Shown here: positions 53,421-60,835 of the stretch, in pieces | Layout of the letters: each line of letters starts with the position of its first letter | Position numbering within the stretch: the first letter of the stretch is position 1 | Source of the DNA: Acidovorax sp. NB1 | GTDB lineage: Bacteria; Pseudomonadota; Gammaproteobacteria; Burkholderiales; Burkholderiaceae_C | Reading direction: 5' to 3' | NCBI RefSeq assembly: GCF_005405905.1 | Contig: NZ_BJHU01000025.1 | Coordinates: 186,001-250,000 of the forward strand | DNA length: 64,000 nucleotides | Translations under genes and position numbers: made by a program | The notes under the pieces: generated by a model | Seen by the model: only the letters and a program-made list of their open reading frames with translations | What the model was told of the DNA's origin: nothing | Databases searched by the model: none

Positions 53421-54555
53421 AAACCCAGCAAGGCCAACCGCCTGCTGGACCTTGCGCAACCCGCAGCCGCTGGATGCAACAGCGCCGCAGGCAAACCCGC
53501 CAGCACCAAGAACCTGAACAACCTGCTGGCCGATGACGGCGATGACGGAGACAAGAACCCCCAGGGCGAACAAGCCCGACCTCATCCAGCAACTGCTCAA
53601 CTTCTTCTTCAGCAAACTCTGGAGCCCCGCCACCAGCGATGCCGAGAAGCTGGGCTGGACCTATGTGTACGCAGAAGACGGCAGCCTGCTGGCCGAATAC
53701 GGAGAAGGCAGCGCCGCCACCTCAGGCAGCGCCCAATACCTGTGGCTGCCCACGGCCAACGGGCCCATGCCCATTGCGGCTGTGGTCAACGGCCAGACGT
53801 ATGCCGTGCACAGCGACCACCTGAACACCCCCAGAAAACTCACCCAGGCCAATGGGCAGGCCGTGTGGCAGTGGGCGTACAGTGCGTTTGGGGATGAGCA
53901 GCCGACGACGGCGGCCAAGCGGTTTACGAGTGAGATGACTAACCCGACGACGGGGGCGACCAGCATCCCGGATGTCACGTTCAATCTGCGGTATCCGGGG
54001 CAGTACTTTGATAAGGAGACGGGGCTCCATTACAACTACTTCCGGACGTATGCGCCGGGTACGGGGCGGTATACGCAGCCTGATCCGATTGGGTTGGATG
54101 GGGGGTGGAATCGGTTTGCCTATGTGGGGGGGAATCCGCTGAGCTCTGTCGATACGAACGGGTTGCAACCGGCTCTTCCAATTCCTGCTCCACCTCCTTC
54201 AGTTGTTCCGCCTGGTGGTTCAACCGGGAGTCCGGGATACATGCCTGTGCCAGACTTGTTTAAACCAAGTCCGCTCTTACCGACGTGGAATTGGGGCGGG
54301 GTGACTTGGCCCAACTGGATGGGGTCTCGTAGGCCGGGAGGGGTAAGGAATGACCCGGTGATCTTGCCGCCGGTCAATCCCGGCAGAGACTGCGATGGCA
54401 AGTGCAATCCATGCCCGCCCGGAGCAAGGTGGTTTGTTCCGAGGCCTGGCCACGGACATGAAAATGGCTACTGGAAAGAAATTCGGTACAACCAAGATCC
54501 GACAACCTGCATGTGCTATCCAGATCGACCGAGCCAAGGCCTGGAAGGAATGTGA
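53346..54555 (+). pseudogene. Displaced Rhs C-terminal core, frameshifted, with a third tip (cassette B)
   Basis: The first part (from 53346, frame of PKLIAIRAHPSGG) and the rest (KPDLIQQLLNFFFSKLW...) are in different frames. At about 53572 GAACAAGCCC has one base more than GAACAGCCC in the intact gene, so a +1 insertion breaks the frame. The core then matches the intact gene to WNRFAYVGGNPL. The tip (from about 54164, SVDTNGLQ) is about 130 residues, with a proline-rich start and a cysteine-rich end (CDGKCNPCPPGARW, TTCMCYPDRPS), a pattern known from other Rhs tips. Confidence 0.8.
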
Positions 54556-54557
54556 GC

Positions 54558-55022
54558 ATGGAAGACGTCACTGAAGAGATGCTGCGCTTCAAGGAAGCGG
54601 CGAGGCATGTATGGAACACATATCTGCTGGAGGCCGGTTCGCCAATGTCTCCTGAGATTCAGGACTCGTTTGAGAAGATCGAGCGTGAGCTGATTCGTGC
54701 TCTGGTGTTGCTGCCCGTAGGCATGGCAGACGTAGCGGATGACTACCGACGTGTTCCGCTACCGATCAACTTGCTCGCTAAGAGCGGACTAACTGATGTT
54801 CCCGTTCAGTTTGGCTCTGTTGATCCGAACCGCAATATTCAATGGGAATTGCCCTGCTCTGTTCCCTGTACGGACATCTTGCAATATCGCTATATCGAGT
54901 TCTTCGACTGGAACCCGTACGGCCACGTTGACCTGAGCTATGTGAAGGCTCGGACTCCTGACGGACGTCTTGCGTTGATCGAGCAAAAGTACTGCGACTT
55001 CACGGTCGTCGTGCGGAGTTGA
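54558..55022 (+). CDS. Candidate immunity protein for the cassette B tip
   Basis: 154 residues, acidic and soluble, with no signal peptide (MEDVTEEMLRFKEAARHVWN). The C-terminal half has a beta-rich pattern with cysteines (WELPCSVPCTDILQYRYIEFFDWNPYG). GGAAGGAA is placed seven bases before the ATG; a GTG at 54552 overlaps the Rhs stop. A cytosolic immunity protein suggests that this tip acts in the cytosol. No family named. Confidence 0.65.
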   Translation: MEDVTEEMLRFKEAARHVWNTYLLEAGSPMSPEIQDSFEKIERELIRALVLLPVGMADVADDYRRVPLPINLLAKSGLTDVPVQFGSVDPNRNIQWELPCSVPCTDILQYRYIEFFDWNPYGHVDLSYVKARTPDGRLALIEQKYCDFTVVVRS

Positions 55023-55071
55023 TCTTCCTTATGGAGCAAAGGGGTCATGGAGAGCACGCAACGGGTTCAGG

Positions 55072-55216
55072 TCTTGCCTTTTGCCTAAGTCACAAAATGC
55101 AGGATTCAAATTGAAGTGAAACCCGCCCCACAAGTGCTGGCTTGCAGCTGTCGCTTACTCCAAAATTGATAGCAATCAGCGCTTATTCACCAGGCGGAAA
55201 CGCCCAATTTGACTCT
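55072..55216 (+). repeat. Leader block and TTGATAGCT repeat before displaced Rhs cassette C
   Basis: GTCTTGCCTTTTGCCTAAGT, ATTCAAATTGAAGTGAAACC and AAAATTGATAGCAATCAGCG recur as in cassettes A and B. The repeat part is at 55160-55216. Confidence 0.75.
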
Positions 55217-55525
55217 AAACCCAGCAAGGCCAACCGCCTGCTGGGCCTTGAGCAGCCCATCGATGCTGAATGCAACAGCGCCACAGGCAAACCCGCCAGC
55301 ACCAAGAACCTGAACAACCTGCTGGCCGATGACGGCGATGACGGAGACAGCGACAAGGCCCCCCAGGGCGAACAGCCCGGCCTCATCCAGCAACTGCTCA
55401 ACTTCTTCTTCAGCAAACTCTGGAGCCCGTCCACCAGTGACGCCGAGAAGCTGGGCTGGACCTTCAGGTATTCGAGGCGCGGCTCAACCCGCGCTGCACT
55501 GCGAGGCCCTCAGCACGCGCACTGA
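55142..55525 (+). pseudogene. Truncated displaced Rhs core (cassette C)
   Basis: The repeat is read as PKLIAISAYSPGGNAQFDSK, followed by the core NLNNLLADDGDDGD...DAEKLGWT. Similarity to the intact gene ends at about 55463, 17 bp before the point where similarity resumes at 56031. The 567 bp between look like an insertion. The last codons (FRYSRRGSTRAALRGPQHAH) are not Rhs. Confidence 0.75.
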
Positions 55526-55553
55526 GCCCATGACACACCAGGGTGTACCGGCC

Positions 55554-55757
55554 TCAGCCGTTCGCTGAAGCCGTGGTTTGTTCAAACACAAACCCCAGCG
55601 CGCGGATCTCGTCCTCGCTCATATGCACCTCTATCAGCTCTGGCTGCCTCGCTTCGATTGCGCGGCGACGCTCATAGTTGGTGGGAGGGCCATTGTCGAT
55701 CTGGCGGCGATCTTTGCCGCTGCGCCGCTCCGCGCTTCTTCTGTGTTCGACGGTCAT
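55554..55757 (-). CDS. Small conserved-type basic protein
   Basis: 67 residues, MTVEHRRSAERRSGKDRRQI... followed by PPTNYERRRAIEARQPELIE and EDEIRALGF. Small proteins with this double RRSGKDRR / YERRR pattern are recalled from other betaproteobacteria, where they are hypothetical. It lies inside the 567-bp block that splits cassette C. Confidence 0.55.
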   Translation of the reverse strand: MTVEHRRSAERRSGKDRRQIDNGPPTNYERRRAIEARQPELIEVHMSEDEIRALGFVFEQTTASANG

Positions 55758-56030
55758 GCTGCTGGTGGGTTGATTGGGATGAATGTTTGGATGTTTTTTG
55801 GAGACTCCCCTTTGCGCCATTTGGCTGAACCCTATGCAACGCGTTGTCGCTTTTTGACTGCCTGCAACGGGTCGGGAAGTGCGAGTGGAAAGATACCTCT
55901 GCCCAACACCTGTGAGAAGGAGGCATGACATTTGTTGACGATCTGCGCCGACGGAACGTGTCAGGGACGTGAAGGTAGCTGTCGCATCCCGAAGCGGAGG
56001 ATTCAAGCTGAATTGCGCGCCGTTCCGACT

Positions 56031-56183
56031 GCAGCCTGCTGGCCAAATATGGGGAAGGCAGCGCCGCCGCCTCAGGCAGTGCGCAACACCTCTGGCTGCC
56101 CACGGCCAAAGGCCCCATGCCCATTGCGGCAGTGGTCAACGGCCAGACCTATGCCGTGCACAGCGACCACCTGAACACCCCCC
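56031..56183 (+). pseudogene. Rhs core remnant, rest of cassette C
   Basis: SLLAKYGEGSAAASGSAQHLWLPTAKGPMPIAAVVNGQTYAVHSDHLNTP continues the Rhs core where cassette C stopped. It ends abruptly in CCCCAGGAAAATCACC with no tip. It is degraded compared with cassettes A and B (Y to K, GSAQY to GSAQH). Confidence 0.7.
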
Positions 56184-56255
56184 AGGAAAATCACCAGACT
56201 CCGGTACGCATCGAACAACAGTAGCACTCGCACTCGTTCAAAGTAGGATTGTCTT

Positions 56256-56627
56256 GTGACGTCAAATCGCACTCCCATCGTTTTTCTGCTTGTGGTTGCC
56301 TGTGTGGCTTGGGCAGTATTCACAATGAGGCCAGAGGCATTGCTTCTAGCGTTCTTCTTGGTATTGGGATTTGCACACAAGCATTTCAGACGCAGCTATC
56401 GAGCAGTGCTCTCTGCGGCTGCGCTTGTCGCATTGGCACCGTTTTCACCGATCGGGATAACGTTGTCGCACTCTCCGACGGGGCCGAGGCTCGTTGAATG
56501 CTGTCCGGACAGATTCTTGTCCCCTGAACACAATCAGGCTGCCAAAGAATCTGCAAGACGCGGTGAGTGCCATCTGTGTAGCGATGTAGTGACCGGGTTT
56601 GAGCCGAAGCGGTACATCGTCTGGTAG
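56256..56627 (+). CDS. Membrane protein, possible orphan immunity gene
   Basis: 123 residues from a GTG start. Two to three helices (PIVFLLVVACVAWAVFTM, ALLLAFFLVLGFAHK, AVLSAAALVALAPF), then a cysteine-containing hydrophilic end (VECCPDRF, GECHLCSDV). It follows the Rhs remnant of cassette C in the same position as the other immunity-type genes but has lost its partner tip. No family recognised. Confidence 0.55.
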   Translation: MTSNRTPIVFLLVVACVAWAVFTMRPEALLLAFFLVLGFAHKHFRRSYRAVLSAAALVALAPFSPIGITLSHSPTGPRLVECCPDRFLSPEHNQAAKESARRGECHLCSDVVTGFEPKRYIVW

Positions 56628-56662
56628 CTACCGCAACTACGTTGCCTTAGAAGTCGCCGAGA

Positions 56663-56766
56663 AAACTCCTAAATCGATAGCTACTCATGCTTGTCCAGCA
56701 GGCGGCAACGCACAATTTGGCTCTAAAAACTGCAAGGCCAGCCCTGCTGCTGGGCTTTGAACAGAC
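56663..56766 (+). repeat. TTGATAGCT repeat with an Rhs-core scrap (copy 11)
   Basis: CCTAAATCGATAGCTACTCA and GGCGGCAACGCACAATTTGG, translated as PKSIATHACPAGGNAQFGSK, then CTGCTGGGCTTTGAACAGAC as at the start of the other cassettes. Similarity to Rhs ends at about 56766. It marks the right edge of the cassette array. Confidence 0.7.
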
Positions 56767-56801
56767 CGCGCGCACCACGGAGGAAGGGGCAGGCGCCCGC
56801 G

Positions 56802-57545
56802 CTAGTCCTTCACCAGCGCCCACACCAGCGCCACCCCCGCTGCCACCAGGTCGCCCGTGAATGAGCTGTCGGCAGCGTCGCTGCTGCTGGTGAATGCGCG
56901 CTTTTGCCGCTCGCGTTCGGCGCGGCTGCGGTCGCGCTCCAGGGCCACCAGGGCGTCGCCGATGTCCACCGAGGGGGTGGCGTGGGTGGTGCGCTCGCTG
57001 CTGGCCTTGGCGTAGCCCTCCATGGCGCGCACCACGGCGTCGGGGTCGATGAGGGAGAACGCGGCGCGGCAGTAGGGGCAGGCGTGGTCCTTGCGGATGT
57101 CCACGGGGGCGCCACAGCTGGTGCAGTAGATGGCGCCCACGCGTTTGGCCAGGTCGTCGATCTCGGGGCGCGTCATGTGGCGCACAAAGCCTTTTTCGAC
57201 CATGAAGGACGAGAAGCTGCTGAAGCGGCCGTGCTGGCGCCCGCAGCGGTAGATCATGTAGCGGCCGCTGCGCACCACGTCAAAACCCTTGGCCAGGCTG
57301 GTGTTGCAGCGCGGGCAGGCCATGCGTTCTGCCAGGGGCTGGTGCTGGTCGGTGCGGTGTTCGTGCAACAGGCGGAACAGCTCGACCACCGACTGGGGCG
57401 CGAGCTTGAGGTTTTCGTGCCGGTCAAACCACAGGCCCTGGCAGGCAAAACAGATGTCCAGCTCCAGCGCGTGCCCCTGGTTGCTGGTGAACCGGTGCGC
57501 CTCCATGGGCTGGCGGCAAGAGGGGCAGGACGGCAGAGGGTGCAT
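56802..57545 (-). CDS. Zinc-ribbon protein (zf-TFIIB type)
   Basis: 247 residues with three to four zinc-binding clusters: CPSCRQPME, CFACQGLWFDRHE, CPRCNTSL, CTSCGAPVDIRKDHACPYCRAAF. The first pair is the zf-TFIIB-like unit. The C-terminal helix (FTGDLVAAGVALVWALVKD) is hydrophobic and may touch the membrane. Function unknown. The ATG at 57545 is chosen; a longer in-frame start at 57623 adds a segment without zinc motifs. It diverges from uraA. Confidence 0.85.
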   Translation of the reverse strand: MHPLPSCPSCRQPMEAHRFTSNQGHALELDICFACQGLWFDRHENLKLAPQSVVELFRLLHEHRTDQHQPLAERMACPRCNTSLAKGFDVVRSGRYMIYRCGRQHGRFSSFSSFMVEKGFVRHMTRPEIDDLAKRVGAIYCTSCGAPVDIRKDHACPYCRAAFSLIDPDAVVRAMEGYAKASSERTTHATPSVDIGDALVALERDRSRAERERQKRAFTSSSDAADSSFTGDLVAAGVALVWALVKD

Positions 57546-57696
57546 GGCGGCGGTGCCTGTGGCAGACAGAGCAGAGGTTGGCGCAGATGCTAACCCGGCA
57601 CAAGGCGGATGGAAGCCTGGCAACTGACGCGCAGGTTCACGGCCGGGCCCTGCCCATCCACTAGCATTCGCGCCTCAACAACAAGGAACCAACAAG

Positions 57697-58986
57697 ATGG
57701 GATTCATGAACTGGCGCGTGAAAAGCGCGGAGGTGCTGCAACAAGGCGGGGTCATTGCGCCCGATGAGCGGCTGCCCTGGCCGCAGACGGCGGTGATGGG
57801 CGTGCAGCACGTGATTGCGATGTTTGGCGCCACGGTGCTGGCGCCCATCCTGATGGGCTTTGACCCGAACGTGGCGATTTTGATGAGCGGCGTGGGCACG
57901 CTGATCTTCTTCCTGATCACCGGCGGCAAGGTGCCCAGCTACCTGGGGTCGAGCTTTGCGTTCATCGGCGTGGTGATTGCGGCCACCGGCTATGCAGGCC
58001 AGGGGCCCAATGCCAACATTGCCGTGGCGCTGGGCGGCATCATCGCCTGCGGGTTGCTCTACACGCTGATTGGTGCGCTGGTGCAGGCGGTGGGCACGGG
58101 CTGGATCGAGCGCTTCATGCCGCCCGTGGTCACGGGCTCGGTGGTGGCGGTGATCGGCCTGAACCTGGCGGGCATCCCCATCAAGAACATGGCGGCCAGC
58201 AACTTTGACAGCTGGATGCAGGTGGTGACCTTTGTGAGCGTGGGCCTGGTGGCGGTGCTCACACGCGGCATGGTGCAGCGCCTGCTGATTCTGGTGGGCT
58301 TGATCGTGGCGAGCATCATCTACGCGGTGCTGACCAACGGCCTGGGCCTGGGCAAGCCCATGGACCTGTCCGCGCTGGCCAACGCCGCGTGGTTTGGGTT
58401 GCCCAACTTTGCCGCGCCGGTGTTCGAGGCCAGTGCCATGCTGCTGATCGCGCCCGTGGCCATCATCCTGGTGGCCGAGAACCTGGGCCACATCAAGGCC
58501 GTGACGGCCATGACGGGCCAGGACCTGGACCGCTACATGGGCCGCGCGTTCATTGGCGATGGCGTGGCCACGATGGTTAGCGGCGGCGCAGGCGGCACGG
58601 GCGTGACCACCTATGCTGAGAACATCGGCGTGATGGCGGCGACCAAGATTTATTCCACCGCCGTGTTTTTGCTGGCGGGCGTGTTTGCGCTGGTGCTGGG
58701 CTTTTCCCCCAAGTTCGGCGCGCTGATCCAAACGATTCCGCTGCCGGTGATGGGCGGTGTCTCCATCGTGGTGTTTGGCCTGATCGCGGTGGCGGGTGCC
58801 AAGATCTGGGTGGACAACAAGGTGGACTTTTCGCAGAACAAGAACCTCATCGTGGCGGCCATCACCCTCATCTTGGGCACGGGTGACTTCACGCTCAAGT
58901 TCGGCCAGTTTGCACTGGGCGGCATTGGCACAGCCACGTTTGGTGCGATCCTGCTGTATGCCTTGCTCAATCGCAAAGGCCGATGA
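57697..58986 (+). CDS. uraA: Uracil permease, NCS2 family
   Basis: 429 residues with about fourteen membrane segments. The NCS2 hallmarks are LGSSFAFIGVVI in TM3 region and TGVTTYAENIGVMAAT, the TM10 substrate motif in which the glutamate contacts the base. The sequence fits UraA/RutG-type uracil:proton symporters better than xanthine carriers. It ends nine bases before the AGGGTTAACCCT palindrome. Confidence 0.9.
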   Translation: MGFMNWRVKSAEVLQQGGVIAPDERLPWPQTAVMGVQHVIAMFGATVLAPILMGFDPNVAILMSGVGTLIFFLITGGKVPSYLGSSFAFIGVVIAATGYAGQGPNANIAVALGGIIACGLLYTLIGALVQAVGTGWIERFMPPVVTGSVVAVIGLNLAGIPIKNMAASNFDSWMQVVTFVSVGLVAVLTRGMVQRLLILVGLIVASIIYAVLTNGLGLGKPMDLSALANAAWFGLPNFAAPVFEASAMLLIAPVAIILVAENLGHIKAVTAMTGQDLDRYMGRAFIGDGVATMVSGGAGGTGVTTYAENIGVMAATKIYSTAVFLLAGVFALVLGFSPKFGALIQTIPLPVMGGVSIVVFGLIAVAGAKIWVDNKVDFSQNKNLIVAAITLILGTGDFTLKFGQFALGGIGTATFGAILLYALLNRKGR

Positions 58987-58994
58987 ATCTTGTA

Positions 58995-59012
58995 AGGGTT
59001 AACCCTGATTTT
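58995..59012 (+). promoter_or_regulatory. AGGGTTAACCCT palindrome and flank, upstream of the CoA-transferase
   Basis: A perfect 12-bp palindrome extended as AGGGTTAACCCTGATTTT. The same 18 bp occurs inverted at 60737-60754, upstream of the next gene. A one-base variant is at 10228. Probable operator or regulatory element. Confidence 0.55.
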
Positions 59013-59057
59013 GTAAGCAACGACCGCTAGCATCCTGGGTTTTGCCCTGGGGGTCGT

Positions 59058-59092
59058 CCGCCCGCGAGGTGGGCGGCCCCTTTTTCTTTTTT
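59058..59092 (+). terminator. Hairpin with T-run in the leader of the CoA-transferase gene
   Basis: CCGCCC (59058-59063) pairs with GGGCGG (59071-59076), then CCCC and a T-rich run (59081-59092) ending just before the ribosome-binding site. It could end the uraA transcript or work as an attenuator after the palindrome at 58995. Confidence 0.6.
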
Positions 59093-59105
59093 GCGGAGTT
59101 TGTTC

Positions 59106-60647
59106 ATGTCCCTGGCCGATCGGGTGCTGTACCCCGACTTTCTCTCCCGCACCATGTCCGCCGACGAGGCGGCCGCCCTGATCCCCGCCGGTGCCCATGT
59201 GGGCATGAGCGGATTCACCGGCGCGGGCTACCCCAAGGCCGTGCCCGGTGCGCTGGCGCGCCGCATCGAGAGCCTGAACGCGCAGGGCCATGGCTTCAAG
59301 ATCGGGCTGTGGACGGGCGCCAGCACCGCGCCCGAACTGGACGGCGCGCTGGCCCAGGTGGACGGCATCGAGATGCGCCTGCCCTACCAGTCCGACCCCA
59401 CGGTGCGCCGCCAGATCAATGCGGGGCAGATGCAGTATGTGGACATCCACCTGTCGCACGTGGCGCAGTTTGTGTGGTTTGGCTTTCTGGGCAAGCTGGA
59501 TGTGGCGGTGGTCGAGGTGGCGGGCGTGTTGCCCGACGGGCGGCTGATCCCGTCGTCCTCGGTGGGCAACAACAAGACCTGGCTGGACCAGGCCGACAAG
59601 ATCATCCTGGAGGTGAATGCCTGGCACAACCCCAAGCTGGAAGGCATGCACGACATCTACTACGGCACCGACCTGCCGCCGCACCGCAAGCCCATCCCCA
59701 TGACGCGGCCCGATGAGCGCATCGGCGAGCCCTACCTGCGCTGCGACCCAAGCAAGGTGATTGCGGTGGTGATGACCAACCAGCCCGACCGCAACAGCGT
59801 GTACGCCGCGCCGGACGACACCTCCAACCGCATCGCGGGCCACATCATCGATTTCTTGCAGCATGAGGTGAAGAAGGGCCGCCTGCCCAAAGACCTGCTG
59901 CCGCTGCAGTCGGGCGTGGGCAACATCGCCAACGCGGTGCTGGCCGGGCTGAACAACGGCCCGTTCGAGAACCTCACGGCCTACACCGAGGTGCTGCAGG
60001 ACGGCATGCTGGACATGCTGCGCTCGGGCACGCTGGCCAGCGCATCGGCCACGGCGCTGTCGCTGAGCCCGGCAGCGATGCAGGACTTCAACGAGCGCAT
60101 CGACTATTACAAAGAGCGCATCGTTCTGCGCCCACAGGAGATCAGCAACCACCCCGAGCTGATCCGGCGCATGGGCCTGATTGCCATGAACGGGATGATC
60201 GAAGCCGACATCTACGGCAACGTCAACAGCACCCACATCATGGGCTCGGCCATCATGAACGGCATCGGCGGCTCGGGCGACTTTGCGCGCAACGCCTACC
60301 TGTCAATCTTCATGACGCCGTCGCTGGCCAAGAACGGCGGCATCTCCTGCATCGTGCCCATGGCTTCGCATGTGGACCACACCGAACACGATGTGCAGAT
60401 CCTTGTCACCGAGCAAGGCCTGGCCGACCTGCGCGGGCACTCGCCCTCGCAGCGCGCCGAAATCATCATCGACCGCTGCGCGCACCCGGACTTCCGGCCC
60501 GCGCTGCACGACTACGTGGCCCGCGCCAAACGCAGCGCCGTGGGCCAGCACACGCCGCACCTGCTGAACGAGGCGCTGTCGTGGCACCAGCGGTATGTGG
60601 AGACGGGCAGCATGCGCGCGCCAGCGGGCCCTGGCAACGCGGTGTAA
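59106..60647 (+). CDS. Acetyl-CoA hydrolase/succinyl-CoA:acetate CoA-transferase family
   Basis: 513 residues, the length of AarC/Cat1-type class I CoA-transferases, which move CoA between succinate and acetate or hydrolyse acetyl-CoA. The catalytic glutamate is in YTEVLQDGMLDM, the oxyanion loop GVGNIANAVLAG, and the C-terminal GSGDFARNAYLSIFM and HVDHTEHDVQILVTEQGLADLRG are conserved. The start ATG at 59106 has GGAG upstream. Flanked by inverted copies of the 18-bp palindromic element. Confidence 0.92.
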   Translation: MSLADRVLYPDFLSRTMSADEAAALIPAGAHVGMSGFTGAGYPKAVPGALARRIESLNAQGHGFKIGLWTGASTAPELDGALAQVDGIEMRLPYQSDPTVRRQINAGQMQYVDIHLSHVAQFVWFGFLGKLDVAVVEVAGVLPDGRLIPSSSVGNNKTWLDQADKIILEVNAWHNPKLEGMHDIYYGTDLPPHRKPIPMTRPDERIGEPYLRCDPSKVIAVVMTNQPDRNSVYAAPDDTSNRIAGHIIDFLQHEVKKGRLPKDLLPLQSGVGNIANAVLAGLNNGPFENLTAYTEVLQDGMLDMLRSGTLASASATALSLSPAAMQDFNERIDYYKERIVLRPQEISNHPELIRRMGLIAMNGMIEADIYGNVNSTHIMGSAIMNGIGGSGDFARNAYLSIFMTPSLAKNGGISCIVPMASHVDHTEHDVQILVTEQGLADLRGHSPSQRAEIIIDRCAHPDFRPALHDYVARAKRSAVGQHTPHLLNEALSWHQRYVETGSMRAPAGPGNAV

Positions 60648-60736
60648 AGGGCGAAGGGTGTGAGGGGCGTGAGAGGACGAGGCTCTCACCCCAGAGCCCG
60701 CAGGCCTTTGACAGCCAATTGGCAGCTTGGGCAGAT

Positions 60737-60754
60737 AAAATCAGGGTTAACCCT
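60737..60754 (-). promoter_or_regulatory. Inverted copy of AGGGTTAACCCTGATTTT before the LivK-like gene
   Basis: AAAATCAGGGTTAACCCT on the plus strand is the exact inverse of the 18-bp element at 58995. A TAAAAT just upstream resembles a -10 element, placing the palindrome at a start site (inference). Confidence 0.55.
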
Positions 60755-60782
60755 AGGTCTAGCGACCTCCCCTGTTCAACAT

Positions 60783-60816
60783 CCACCAGCCCCTGCCCGG
60801 GGCTGGTGGCTTTTTT
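60783..60816 (+). terminator. Strong hairpin with T-run in the leader of the LivK-like gene
   Basis: An 11-base perfect stem (CCACCAGCCCC with GGGGCTGGTGG, loop TGCCC) is followed by C and six T residues. It lies between the palindrome and the start codon, as in the CoA-transferase leader. It could end the CoA-transferase transcript or act as an attenuator. Confidence 0.85.
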
Positions 60817-60835
60817 GCCCGCGAGTTTTTTGATC

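Noticed and set aside
55578..55928. 116-codon plus-strand ORF over the small minus-strand gene
   Set aside because: The minus-strand 67-residue frame has a recognisable basic pattern; the plus frame has none.
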